From the NCBI GenBank assembly GCA_009746045.1, contig RPFO01000213.1:9598036-9662035 (forward strand): DNA of 64,000 nucleotides. The letters run 5' to 3'. A program made the translations under genes and the position numbers. Numbering within the stretch: the stretch's first letter is position 1; the number at the start of each line of letters is the position of its first letter. Origin of the DNA: Mesostigma viride. Lineage: Eukaryota > Streptophyta > Mesostigmatophyceae > Mesostigmatales > Mesostigmataceae. This document shows, piece by piece, positions 24,646-34,773 of the stretch. Under the pieces are notes generated by a model that saw only the letters and a program-made list of their open reading frames with translations, ran no database searches and was not told the DNA's origin.

Positions 24646-25038
24646 ATGAGTCAACGTCGTGTTTTTACTGCGCCTTCCCATTCATCTAGTGATAATAGTT
24701 TAGCTAAGTATTACGTGGTTATTACCCCTCAATGGTCAGCCATTTTCCTCTCTTGGTCAGATGCTAGGAAGATAGTGCAAAACCGTACATATAATGTAAT
24801 TAGGTATAAGAAATTTGTTACCTTCGAGGAAGCTCAACAATTCCTTATAGACCATAGCGTATCAGATCTAGGCCTACACGTACGTTCTACTCCTCATGGT
24901 CGCCCTCCTGTAGAAGCTCTAGATTTTGCTACCCCTCCTTCGTCTCCCCCTAAGAGGGCTGCATCCTCTTCTAGCTTAGATACTCCTCTCACCTTGGAAT
25001 TCGGTTCCCTATCCATTACTGTTGTTAAAAAGGACTGA
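24646..25038 (+). CDS. Pre-gag ORF with RNase H1 N-terminal (hybrid-binding) domain
   Basis: Part of the chromovirus. A 130-residue frame between the 5' LTR and gag. Residues about 21-68 follow the pattern of the RNase H1 N-terminal RNA/DNA-hybrid-binding domain, also found in caulimovirus P6: KYYVV, then AIFLSWSDARKIV, then YKKFVTFEEAQQFL, with the typical Trp and the KKF..EEA segment. The rest is Pro/Ser-rich. In known proteins this fold binds RNA/DNA hybrid or double-stranded RNA. A role in reverse transcription or translation of the element is inference. I do not know this module as a standard chromovirus part. Confidence 0.7.
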   Translation: MSQRRVFTAPSHSSSDNSLAKYYVVITPQWSAIFLSWSDARKIVQNRTYNVIRYKKFVTFEEAQQFLIDHSVSDLGLHVRSTPHGRPPVEALDFATPPSSPPKRAASSSSLDTPLTLEFGSLSITVVKKD

Positions 25039-25162
25039 TTTAAATTGTTCCTTTCTGTTAAACCATTAAAATCTTTTCCTTTTCTTTCCTTGCCTTATAT
25101 TAGGCCTTGTCCTTTATCCTTGCTGCTTTCAGTTAGATTTTTGATCATTTACTTAAACAAAA

Positions 25163-26902
25163 ATGGATCCAATGGGTGGTAACCTGTCGCCTATACCTAC
25201 CAATACTCCTACTACCAATAATAATAATAATACTACTACTAATAACATTAACAACACTCGTGGTAACCGACGGGACTCCTTGGAAACGGTACACCATCTC
25301 ACTCCTCAAGGTATTCTGCGTACCTCACCGCCTTCTCCTGCTGCTGGTGGTCGCCGTCGTCCCTCAATTACCCCACCTACCTATGAACAACGTATTTCCC
25401 AAGTCAGATTTAGTGAGGAACCTTCTTTCGTTGTGAACCAGGCCCCTGCCCCTTCTGCAACCTTGGCTCACCCCTCCAGCAGGTCCTCACACACTAACAA
25501 TGCTCCTAGGCCTCCTTCCCACCCTGTGCCTTCAATGCCTGCTATTAACACGGGTCGTACCTCGGCCCCTGTCGGCCCTTCTGGGCGCCCTAGTGCAGTC
25601 CCCTTTTTCCCACCTGCTTCCTGGTCCTACCCTGAGACGGCCTATGAGGCTGCCCAGGTTCCTACCCGTGTGGCTGATTTAGAAGTTAATAATGATTTCA
25701 GTACCATGCCCCTAGATGATAGGAATTATGATCATTTTGCCTATTCCTCTCTTCGTGAGCAATATACTGTCCCCTTCTCCTATGGGCACCATCCGGAAAC
25801 GGTGGCTCCCTCTAGACCCCTACCCAAGACTTTTCCTATCCCTTCCTTCTATCCCGCTTATGTAGCAGTGGAAGATAGTGGCCCTATGGGAAAAACTGAT
25901 TCTTCTAATCCCCCTAAGCCTCCTGCTCTTCCCCTCTTTGCCAACCTTCCTAAGCTGGATGTCAAGTCTACCCCTCAACAGTTTTTCACCTTCATTATGT
26001 TGCTCACCCAGAACACAGAGTCCTGGCAGAACCACAATAGGTGGCGCCTCTCTGATGCTGTACTAGTTCCTCATTATCTTACTACCTGCATTACTCCTGA
26101 ACTTGCTAACCTCATCCAGTGTGAGTCTCTTGCCTCTCATGCCTACCCAAACTCTGTAGCAGAATTGTTCAAGCGTTTAGAGAACCATTTAGTCCCTCCC
26201 GATGCAGATTGGCAGGATAGATTATCCTTTGGCACCTTGCAGCAGGGTACCAAGTCCTTCAAAGAATATATGAAAGAGTTTGATGCTCAGATGGTACGAA
26301 TTAGGGATCTGTCGGGTGCAGAAGTGCGTGCCCGCTTCCTTCAGGGCCTCAGTAGACCCCTATTGCGTGAAGTCAAACGCCAGTTCTCTGCCTACCGTTT
26401 TACTGACCTGCCCCTCAAGCATGTGCGCCAGCATCTTTTACGTGTAGCAGATTTCTTCTCCACGCCTTCTCTTCCTACCCGTTCCCGTATTAATAATATT
26501 ATCCTTACCCCTGAGGAGGAGAACTCCTATGTAGAAGAATTAGATATCTGTGTGACTGACCTTTCAGCTCTGGATGTCTCTCATATTACCTGCTATCATT
26601 GTAAGGAAGTAGGTCATCTTAAACGTGAGTGCCCCAAGTTCCTTTCGGGTGCTCCCCCTCATCCCGACGCTCGCCCTCCTCGTACCCCTCAGCGTGCTCC
26701 TATTCGTCCCACTTCAGGACGCATTCCTTCAGCTACCCCTAGTAGGCTGAATGCTGTGCAGACAGGATCCCCAGGGTTCCCCTATGATAATCAGGCTCCC
26801 GCACCCTCTTCAATCCCTCGTGACCCTCCAGCAGTGGCTTTTCCGCCAGGGTCTTCTTCGGGGTTCGTTCCTATGGATTTGGGGGGGGAGGGGGAACAGT
26901 AG
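25163..26902 (+). CDS. gag: gag of the chromovirus
   Basis: Part of the chromovirus; 579 residues. The N-terminal third is low-complexity, rich in Asn, Thr, Pro and Ser. The central part has the usual retrotransposon Gag pattern (ADWQDRLSFGTLQQGTKSF, then ARFLQGL). A CCHC zinc knuckle lies at about residue 477 (CYHCKEVGHLKREC), followed by a Pro-rich tail. Gag would form the particle and bind the element RNA. Confidence 0.9.
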   Translation: MDPMGGNLSPIPTNTPTTNNNNNTTTNNINNTRGNRRDSLETVHHLTPQGILRTSPPSPAAGGRRRPSITPPTYEQRISQVRFSEEPSFVVNQAPAPSATLAHPSSRSSHTNNAPRPPSHPVPSMPAINTGRTSAPVGPSGRPSAVPFFPPASWSYPETAYEAAQVPTRVADLEVNNDFSTMPLDDRNYDHFAYSSLREQYTVPFSYGHHPETVAPSRPLPKTFPIPSFYPAYVAVEDSGPMGKTDSSNPPKPPALPLFANLPKLDVKSTPQQFFTFIMLLTQNTESWQNHNRWRLSDAVLVPHYLTTCITPELANLIQCESLASHAYPNSVAELFKRLENHLVPPDADWQDRLSFGTLQQGTKSFKEYMKEFDAQMVRIRDLSGAEVRARFLQGLSRPLLREVKRQFSAYRFTDLPLKHVRQHLLRVADFFSTPSLPTRSRINNIILTPEEENSYVEELDICVTDLSALDVSHITCYHCKEVGHLKRECPKFLSGAPPHPDARPPRTPQRAPIRPTSGRIPSATPSRLNAVQTGSPGFPYDNQAPAPSSIPRDPPAVAFPPGSSSGFVPMDLGGEGEQ

Positions 26903-26964
26903 GCCTGTCAGCCGGGGGTAACCTGGACAGGTCCTTAGATAGTACCCCAGATATTAATTTTTGC

Positions 26965-27582
26965 TTGCCTGTTTTTATAACCTCTGTAGGAGCTGAATCA
27001 TCCCTACCACTACGTGTGCGTCCTCTTATGTTCTTAAATGGTGGTTTAACCGTCCCTCACACTGTTGTAGACCCCTTCTTGCATGCTGATGAACTCTTGA
27101 ATGTCTCTGTGTTGGTAGATAGCGGTGCGGCTAGCTCCTTTGTGAGCGAGGCCCTAGTTAGACGTTTAGGACTAGTCCCTACCCCTCACACCAAACCCGT
27201 TACTGTTCATTATGCTGATGGTCGCACCAGTCATTCCCCGGGTACGGTGTCCCTTCCCATGGTTATACAAGGACGTACTGTCAACCTGACGGCCACTATA
27301 GGCCCTATCACTACCGCTGATGTACTACTAGGATTAGACTGGCACCAGGATAATAAGATTACTATTAACTATGATACCATGGTCATTTGGTTTCCAGATA
27401 GCTCTTACTGGGTACCTGAACGTCATTATAGATTGGAAAATTTATCCTTGGTAGATATTACTCCTCCTACACCTGTTGATCCTCCTGTAAGACCTATACC
27501 TGAAGTAATAATGTCAAATGACGAATTACGTTCTGAATTAAAGCAAAACAGATACCTAGCACTAACAATAGTGTGGATATAG
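26965..27582 (+). CDS. Aspartic protease region of the chromovirus
   Basis: Part of the chromovirus. It carries the retropepsin signature LVDSGAASSFVSEALVRRLG and the later ADVLLGLDWH motif. The protease would cut the Gag and Pol products. It precedes the reverse transcriptase, the usual Ty3/gypsy order. Confidence 0.88.
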   Translation: MPVFITSVGAESSLPLRVRPLMFLNGGLTVPHTVVDPFLHADELLNVSVLVDSGAASSFVSEALVRRLGLVPTPHTKPVTVHYADGRTSHSPGTVSLPMVIQGRTVNLTATIGPITTADVLLGLDWHQDNKITINYDTMVIWFPDSSYWVPERHYRLENLSLVDITPPTPVDPPVRPIPEVIMSNDELRSELKQNRYLALTIVWI

Positions 27583-29357
27583 ATGTAAATACAGTGGATA
27601 CAATAGGAGTAGGATTTACTGAAAATGAAATAGTAAGATACATGGCTGTGATAGATTCCTCAAAAGTATTTGAAGAAAAGACTCCTTCTTATCCTCCTCC
27701 TCGTTCTGTTTTACACCGTGTAGTTATCAAGGACGGTGCAGTTCCTACGCACTCTCCGATGTATAGAATGGGCCCTACCGAGTTAAAGGAACTAAAACAG
27801 ATTTTAGTGTCATTATTAGAAGCAGGATTGATAGAGCCTAGTAACTCCCCCTACTCAGCTGGTGTCCTGTTAGTTCCTAAGCCAAATGGCAAGTTTCGCC
27901 TAGTTACTGATTATAGGAAGTTGAATGATATTACTGTGAAATCTAAATACCCTCTACCTCGTATTGACGATATATTTAATAAGGTTAAAGGTTCCACTTG
28001 TTTCACAGTACTGGATTGTGCGGATGGTTTTTGGCAGTTGCGGATAGCTCCTGAGGATTGCCATAAAACCGCCTTTGCTACCCCTTTTGGTCATTACCAG
28101 TTTAGAGTAGCGGCTATGGGACTCTGTAACTCGCCTGCCTCTTTTCAAATGTTAATGAATGAAGTGCTTAGACCTGTTATGGGAAATTCTCATCTTCCTC
28201 AGGTGTCCTCTGATCTAAAGGATCCCTCCTTCTCCTCTGTTTCTTTATCTGAGCATGACCGTTCTTGTGCTCAAGCTTACTTAGATGATATTCTTATTTA
28301 CTCTCCTGATTTTGAAACGCACCTACGTGATTTAAAGAAAGTATTAGAAATAATGGCTGAAAATTCTTTGTGGGCGCGCCGTGCTAAAGTGCGTTCGGGT
28401 AGGAGTGTCCCATTTTTAGGGCACGTTCTGTCAGATGCCGGGGTCGCTACCGACCCGGATAAAACTAAGTCAATTCAGGAATGGCCTACTCCTACCGACG
28501 TTAAAGGTGTACGTAGTTTCCTAGGAATTGCTTCTTACTATAGGCGTTTTATCCCGCGTTTCGCCACTATAGCAGCCCCTATTAATCATTTATTAAAGAA
28601 GGATATCCCCTTTGTTTGGAGTAGTGAGTGTCAGTCTGCTTTTCAGTGCCTAAAATCCCTACTCCTTTCCCCTCCTGTACTCATCCTACCGGATACTACT
28701 AAACCCTTTGTTGTGGCTACAGATGCTAGTAAAGTAGCTATAGGTGGTGTCCTTCTCCAGGATCAGGGTCAGGGCTTACAGCCAATTGAATATATCTCTA
28801 GGACAATGCTCCCTGCGGAGCGTAACTATCCCGTCCACCAGCAGGAACTCTTAGCGGTGGTGTATTGTTGCCACGCGTGGCAGCACTTCCTTAAAGGTGC
28901 TCAATTTGATGTCTGCCTGAATGAACCCTGTGAGCTAGATCCTTATAGGTTAGTTATCCAAACGGATCATCGTCCCCTTACCCATCTTCTCTCCCAACCC
29001 AACCTTACCCCTCGGCAAGCGCGCTGGATGGAATTTTTAGCACAGTTTTCCCCTTTTAAACTTCAGTATGTCAAGGGTGTAGATAACATAGTACCAGATG
29101 CACTCTCTCGTCGTGCAGACTATTCCTTCTTCGAGGACCTTGATGTTCTCAATATTACTCTAGTTCCTACTACTATGGGTGTAACCCCTTATGGTGAACT
29201 ACCTGATGATGATTCCTATGCCTACCTCTTTCATACAGCTGTTCGCATGCCTGATCTCCTTTCTCACGTAGGACTCTCTCTCCCGTGTGAGGCCCTTCCT
29301 GTGGCCTCGGTGGGGGGGGAGGGGAAAATAAAATTTCTATACCGCTTAGCCATATAG
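27573..29357 (+). CDS. Reverse transcriptase and RNase H of the chromovirus
   Basis: Part of the chromovirus; 594 residues. Reverse transcriptase blocks are clear: LIEPSNSPYSAGVLLVPKPN, KFRLVTDYRKLN, TVLDCADGFWQLRI, the active site YLDDILIYS, VPFLGHVLSD and FLGIASYYRRFIP. A Ty3/gypsy RNase H follows (FVVATDASKVAIGGVL, ELLAVVYCCHAW, VIQTDHRPLTHL, VDNIVPDALSR). About 30 extra residues lie between the QMLMNEVLRPVMG block and the YLDD active site compared with typical members. Confidence 0.95.
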   Translation: MDIDVNTVDTIGVGFTENEIVRYMAVIDSSKVFEEKTPSYPPPRSVLHRVVIKDGAVPTHSPMYRMGPTELKELKQILVSLLEAGLIEPSNSPYSAGVLLVPKPNGKFRLVTDYRKLNDITVKSKYPLPRIDDIFNKVKGSTCFTVLDCADGFWQLRIAPEDCHKTAFATPFGHYQFRVAAMGLCNSPASFQMLMNEVLRPVMGNSHLPQVSSDLKDPSFSSVSLSEHDRSCAQAYLDDILIYSPDFETHLRDLKKVLEIMAENSLWARRAKVRSGRSVPFLGHVLSDAGVATDPDKTKSIQEWPTPTDVKGVRSFLGIASYYRRFIPRFATIAAPINHLLKKDIPFVWSSECQSAFQCLKSLLLSPPVLILPDTTKPFVVATDASKVAIGGVLLQDQGQGLQPIEYISRTMLPAERNYPVHQQELLAVVYCCHAWQHFLKGAQFDVCLNEPCELDPYRLVIQTDHRPLTHLLSQPNLTPRQARWMEFLAQFSPFKLQYVKGVDNIVPDALSRRADYSFFEDLDVLNITLVPTTMGVTPYGELPDDDSYAYLFHTAVRMPDLLSHVGLSLPCEALPVASVGGEGKIKFLYRLAI

Positions 29358-29466
29358 CGACTAGGTCAGGAAAGTCTTATGAAAACGTAGTCCCCTAGGA
29401 CCTCCCCTTCTCTTCGGCAAGGCGGTAGGAGATCTCTTTAAACCTGTTCTGGATACTTCTGTAGCG

Positions 29467-30993
29467 ATGCCTACCTCTGATCTTGAACGCCTTATTAGTA
29501 GATTTACGGCCACTGAGCCGGAAGCATTAGCTGCCATTGCTGCACATCCCCAACAATTAGGCAAGCACCCTTGTAAATTTGTAGGTGGGTTTTTATATGT
29601 GCAGATAGCAGATTCTCCCCCTCAATGGCGCCTGTATGTCCCTCCTATCTGTCGCTCCTCCTTGCTCTTTGAGTTGCATGACTTAGCTGCTCACCAGGGT
29701 GGTAAACGGGTACGGGACCTAGTAGCCCGCTCTTATTACTGGCCTTCCCTTTATAAGGATGTGGATGAGTATGTTAGAACTTGTCAATCTTGCCAGGAAA
29801 TGAAACCCAATAATGTAGGACAGATAGCAGAACCTAGGACCTTGCCTGACCCTATCATGCCTTGGGATTCTATCATGATGGATTTTGTAGGACCTTTTAG
29901 AAAGAATGATAGGGGCAATGCCCAAATCCTTGTGTTCATAGATCGTTTTACTCGTATGTGCCATCTTGTGCCATGTCCTTTAGAACTCACCGCACGTGAT
30001 TGCGCACGCCTATACCTCAATAATGTATATAGATATCATGGATTGAGTAGGCAGTTTATTAGTGATAAGGATAAATTATTTACCTCAGATTTTTGGCAGC
30101 AGTTTTTCGCTGCCATCGGTACCAAGGTTACCTACGGTACTGCCTACCACTCCTCCTCCTCTCATTTAGTAGAGCGTCTTAATAGAGTAGTAGAAGAAGC
30201 GCTTAGGCACTATGTTAATGGCTCGGGTAGTGATTGGGAGGATTATTTATGTTTGGTAGAGTTCTCCCTCAACAATTGTCCCCAAGCTGCGCATGGATAT
30301 ACGCCCTTCTTCTTAGATACTGGGAGACAGCCCCTTACCCCTACCTCTCTCTTAGCTAGTCCTCTACGGGACAAGGATGATGTGTCCCGAGATACTGTAG
30401 AAGGTGTACAGTCCTTACTAGATAGAATGAAAACTGCTCATGACCACGCGATCTCAGGGTATCAAAAAGCTCAGGCTAAGTACCTTGCTAGGTTGCGTGC
30501 CTCCTTAGATAGACGAGCACCTGAGATAGAAGTAGGAGATCTAGTATTAGTAGAAGGCCCCCGTGTTGGCCGTTTTGCTCATAAGTTTGAAGCAGAACTG
30601 AAGGTCAAACTTAGGCCTGCCTTCTTAGGACCCTTCCATGTGTTGTCTAGGGTAGGAAATTTCTTGTATAAGGTCGATATCCCTACCTCTTGGCAAACGC
30701 ATTCAAACACCTTCCATAGGAGCCAGCTTAAACTGTACCACCCTAGTACGTTCGCTGGCAGGGAGTTAGCGCCTGCCCCTTTAGAGCATAATCCTGACAC
30801 TGGGGAAGTAGAAGACGAAGTAGAAAGCATCGTGGCCCATCGAGATATCAAAAAGGGCCGCGGTACCCAGCGTCAGTATAAAGTGAAGTGGATGTATGCT
30901 CGTAGTGAAGTAGATAAGGTTTGGTATACGGAGAGTGAGCTAGATGGGTGTAGTCGCCTGCTGCAGGAATATAAAACCCTGCACAAGCTCTAG
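29467..30993 (+). CDS. Integrase with C-terminal chromodomain
   Basis: Part of the chromovirus; 508 residues. An HHCC zinc-binding region (HDLAAHQGG, then CQSCQEMK) is followed by the catalytic core: Asp in DSIMMDFVGPF, Asp in FISDKDKLF, Glu in VERLNRVVEEAL. A GPF-type module (FLGPFHVLSRVGNFLYKVDI) and a chromodomain follow (VESIVAHRDIKKGRGTQRQY, KVKWMYARSE, VWYTESEL). In this family the chromodomain steers insertion toward marked chromatin, so heterochromatin preference is a reasonable inference. Confidence 0.93.
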   Translation: MPTSDLERLISRFTATEPEALAAIAAHPQQLGKHPCKFVGGFLYVQIADSPPQWRLYVPPICRSSLLFELHDLAAHQGGKRVRDLVARSYYWPSLYKDVDEYVRTCQSCQEMKPNNVGQIAEPRTLPDPIMPWDSIMMDFVGPFRKNDRGNAQILVFIDRFTRMCHLVPCPLELTARDCARLYLNNVYRYHGLSRQFISDKDKLFTSDFWQQFFAAIGTKVTYGTAYHSSSSHLVERLNRVVEEALRHYVNGSGSDWEDYLCLVEFSLNNCPQAAHGYTPFFLDTGRQPLTPTSLLASPLRDKDDVSRDTVEGVQSLLDRMKTAHDHAISGYQKAQAKYLARLRASLDRRAPEIEVGDLVLVEGPRVGRFAHKFEAELKVKLRPAFLGPFHVLSRVGNFLYKVDIPTSWQTHSNTFHRSQLKLYHPSTFAGRELAPAPLEHNPDTGEVEDEVESIVAHRDIKKGRGTQRQYKVKWMYARSEVDKVWYTESELDGCSRLLQEYKTLHKL

Positions 30994-31070
30994 TCGTAGG
31001 CCTTCTCCTCTCTTATGTTATGTCTGCTGTCGACGGGTGGTTGGTTGTCCCCTCCCCTCCGCAGCCGTCA

Positions 31071-33377
31071 TGACCGAGCCTACCCCTCCGGCTGAGAGCC
31101 CGCTGCCGTCCCTGCCCCTACCGGACCCTGAGCTGTATTTCGAGGCCCTTCCGGGCCGTTGGGTGTCGCGATCATGTTACCGGGGTGGCGTTGTGCAGCC
31201 GGCCCTTCAGGCCCAACATGCGAGCTTAGTCAGGGCGGCCCTCTTCGGGGTCACGTGGTATGGTCCTTCCCCTGATGAGCCGCACCAGCTTGTCCTGCAC
31301 GGTTTCGATGATGCCGGACACTGTTTGTTGGGGTGTGGTTCCAGCTGTCCCGCCTTGGGGCAGATAGATGCGGTTCTCCGGTGTTGCCGTGTGTTCTCCT
31401 ACCTCTCCACTCCTGTGGGCCGTACCTGCCTACGGGAGGTGTTCCCGTGGCTTCCAGCTGAGGGTGATGCTGAGGTAGACGAGAACCCCTGCGACCTTTT
31501 ACGGGCCGTAGAGTTCATGGAGATAGCTGATCAGTCGGCGGGACTAGCGGTTAGTGGTCCTACCCCTTCGGGCGCCCCAGCTGAGGTACATTATACTCCA
31601 GATTATTCTGCCTCGAGCGCTGCGTCCGCCTCCTCGGTGTCTGTCCCTCCCTCTCCGGTCCCGTCGTCCCCTCGGTCGACCCGGGATGTCGCAGTGGAGC
31701 CTACCCCTTCGGGTTTGCCTGATCCTCTTTCGGCGACGGTCTCGGCTATGCAGGCTCAGATCCAGTCTTTGACCACGGCGTTTGGGGCCTTCCTTGCGGC
31801 CCAGGCGCAGGTCCCGGCCACGCCGGCTGGATCCGCGCCCCCTACCCCTTCTGTCGCCCCGGCGACTACGGCTTCGCCCGCGCCCCCGCCTGCGCCCGCG
31901 GTCGCTGTGGTTCCGGCGGCTCCTGCGACTCCTGCTGCCTCTGCGCCTGTCACCGCTCTACCTGCGCCTACGCGGGAGTCTCCTGCCCCTGTTAGCTCGC
32001 CCTCCGTCGCTGCTTCCGAGCCTCCTCCGCTCAGGCGCAGACGTCGCGGGGTTTCTTTGGCGATACTAGCGGCTTCCCAGACTTTGGGAGGGTGGTCCTC
32101 CGCAGAGGATTCCGGTTCCTGACTGGGGCCTGGATGGTAGTCAATCTTATGCAGGACTGCCTGTCCCTACGGGCCCCATTTTCAACATGTGGCCTGAGGG
32201 TGCACCGGCAACGGAGACCGGCGCGCCTGCGTCGTTGGTGGGTCCGTCACGGCCCTCTCTGGCTTCAGGTCCGGCGCGACCTCCTGTTTTACCAGTGCCC
32301 CCTGCGTCGGTGTCGGCTCCTGCCCCTGCGTCAGCCCCTGCTCCGGTCCCTCCTCCTTCGGCCTCGCGGTCTTGGCCGCGGTTGTTCGGTCCACCGGTCA
32401 GGATCCTCGCGCCACCCGCGCTGCCGATTCCCTCAGGGAGTTGTCCCAGGGTGATCGGGACAGGGCTCCTTCTGTGGTGCACGCGACGCCGGAGTCGCGT
32501 GACACGCCCATTCCGGGGTATGGTATGTCCGCACTCGCCTGCCGACAGTGTGACCTGCCGCGCGCCTCTGCTGAGCTTGCCATCTCTCCCATGTCCTATG
32601 GGTTCTCCCAGGTGTGTCGGGCGCCCCGGGATCGTGGCCTACCCATTGAGACTGATCGGCCTCCGTTCGACATGGTTATTTTAGCTGATCCGGTGTTCGA
32701 GGGTGAGATCCTGGTCCGGCGCGTCCTGTATCGCTGGGCGAGGCGCCACAACGACTTGGACACCTACGGTGGGTTTCAGTGGGCTTACCCTCCCCCTCTG
32801 GGCATTATGGCTTCGGATGCCCTTACAGTAGAGTTTCCTGCGGTGCCGGGTGCGGCGTACACTACGGTCCTCCAGCCCATCCTTGAGTGGGATGCCCGCC
32901 GCCCGGCCTATCCCGGGCCAGGGTCTAGACTCCCGCGGTCACCCTCCTCCTCGTGCCAGCGACTACCTAGAGACATTCGGGTCGCGACAGTGTGTTCGTC
33001 GGTGGCGCTCCCGCGAGATTCGGCACATCCGGTTGTGGCCGTCCAACGTGGAGCCCCTGGTGGACCTGTTCTTCCCGACGGGTCTGCGCCCTCGGATTCG
33101 GTATCATTGCCTCCTCCTGCGGGCCCTTTGCCTGATCGCGGTAGAGCCTTTCCTTCGCCTCTTTGCCTGTGGCTTTCTGGACTGGGCCCGTGGCCAGGTC
33201 GTCCTCACGCAGCATAGGTATTACTGGGCCTTCCTGGGCCTCTTTCCTGACGGCGTGTGGGCCGATGTTTTCCTCACTGTAGATAGGCATGACAATGTTG
33301 AGGATGTGGCTCACTACCAGGCCTACCTGGAGGTCCTGCTGGCCTCTCGTGGCACTTACCAGACGGATGGCCACTAG
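31071..33377 (+). other. Extra GC-rich coding region between integrase and 3' LTR
   Basis: Part of the chromovirus. About 2.3 kb, markedly richer in G and C than gag-pol. It begins MTEPTPPAESPLPSLPLPDP. The first third reads as a folded region (GVTWYGPSPDEPHQLVLHGF) followed by a long Pro/Ala/Ser linker. The last third includes DYLETFGSRQCVRRWRSREI and YYWAFLGLFPDGVW. No envelope signature (signal peptide, long transmembrane segment) is obvious. I do not recognise the protein. It may be a captured or lineage-specific ORF. Confidence 0.6.
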
Positions 33378-33742
33378 ATAGAGGGCCTTAGGCCCGACCT
33401 GAGGGTGTTGTCCCTCCGGTATGTAGAGTCGCCCTCATATTCTGGCCAGTTGGTTGGCTGTTCTTGGTCCTTAGCGCTGATGTGTTTACTCTGTGTGTCC
33501 TGCCCAGTGCCGTCCCCCCGGCCAGGACTCCGTTCCAGGCAGTTAGGGGAACCTACCACCAGGCTTGGTGCTGGCTAACCCTACACCACCCGGCGTGGTG
33601 GTGGAGACCGTGTGAACTATTGGTGCTTTGTATCTGGGATGGTCTATCGATTGTGTTGGTGTGTGCTGGGTGCGTTAGGATTATTTTCCTACCCCTCTGG
33701 TTCCCTCCTCTCTGCGTAGGGAGAGGGCTCCCTACCTTTTGT

Positions 33743-33752
33743 GGGGGGGAGG
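33743..33752 (+). other. Polypurine tract
   Basis: GGGGGGGAGG directly against the 3' LTR, the expected primer site for plus-strand synthesis in the chromovirus. Confidence 0.8.
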
Positions 33753-34324
33753 TGTTACGTCGCGTAACAATTCGTTGTAGTTACGGACGTAAATTAGGTC
33801 CTTGGCCTCGGTTGTTCCTAGGTTACGTGCAGTTCTAGTCTGGACATGATTGTCCCCGTAACAGTACTGTGGTATATTGGGTGCCTTTGGGCGCCGCGCC
33901 GCGTACTATATTAGTGGTCCTTATCCTTTTGTAGAATGTAGTGGACCGGCGTGCATCTGTGCACCTGCCTGTGTTTCTGTGGTTCTGCAGGCGAGGGCCA
34001 GGTCGGCCCGAGCCTGTTGGACCGTTGGTGACCATTTATGCACGTTCCACTCCTTGTGTGGTTACTCGGCGTGTGTTAAGTGAATTGACACATTTAGGCT
34101 TGGGTCACGGCAGTGTAGTTGTGTTTCCTTCCTCTATTCCTGGAGTAAACGGGTTTTGGTAAATGGTTGTATGGCGTATTATAGCAACACTTACGTTAAT
34201 GCATTGAGATCAGCTCCGTCACGTTCGTCTTTCGCCAGAGGGTTAAGTAGAGGAGGCCTGACCAGTTTAGGTAGTATCAGGCCCATTAGAGGTAGAGGTG
34301 GAGGTAGATATCCGCGGCGTAACA
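33753..34324 (+). repeat. 3' LTR
   Basis: 572 bp, TGTTACG to CGTAACA, apparently identical to the 5' LTR. CCGGA follows at 34325-34329. Confidence 0.95.
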
Positions 34325-34773
34325 CCGGACTCTGGCTTCAGCTTAGACATAGGACAAAGGACACGTGAGGGTCGGGGCACGTGGCAATGCTGGGTGAACC
34401 ATCGCAAGCAAGCTGCGTGTCACAGGACCGACTGTCACTTGGATAGTCAGCATCGGTACGACGGTGCCAAGAAAGTCGCAGGACGCCAGGACTGTCAGAC
34501 CTGCAGCCCCGGGATGCACGGATACTTGTCAAGACGGGGAAGGCCGGTTCGTTGCCGTCGGACAGACCGCCGTCCGACCGTGTGGGGTGGTTGCACGACC
34601 CCTCGAGCGCCCCACACTGTCATTTTTCCTGTGGCAGCGCAGAGCAACGTCGCGGGACTGTCCATTTCCTGTGCCCGGGTGATGGTCCCGACACGGCCAC
34701 GTCTCGACTCCGAAATGCCCTTGCGAGGACGTGCCGGGCATGCCGTCGCCATCGCCAAACCCCGTCGACGAAG

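Larger units (their letters stand above)
23541..34324 (+). mobile_element. Ty3/gypsy chromovirus, 10.8 kb, young and near whole
   Basis: LTR retrotransposon with 572-bp LTRs (23541-24112 and 33753-34324), CCGGA target duplication, a primer-binding-site-like TGG one base inside the 5' LTR (24114) and a purine tract before the 3' LTR (33743-33752). Order of parts: a small ORF with an RNase H1-type hybrid-binding domain, gag with a zinc knuckle, protease, reverse transcriptase/RNase H, integrase with a C-terminal chromodomain, then an extra GC-rich region. RT before integrase makes it Ty3/gypsy, and the chromodomain puts it with chromoviruses. The LTRs look identical when read side by side, so insertion was very recent. 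Its parts occupy several frames; a small number of breaks, or frame changes natural to the family, would explain that. Confidence 0.95.
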
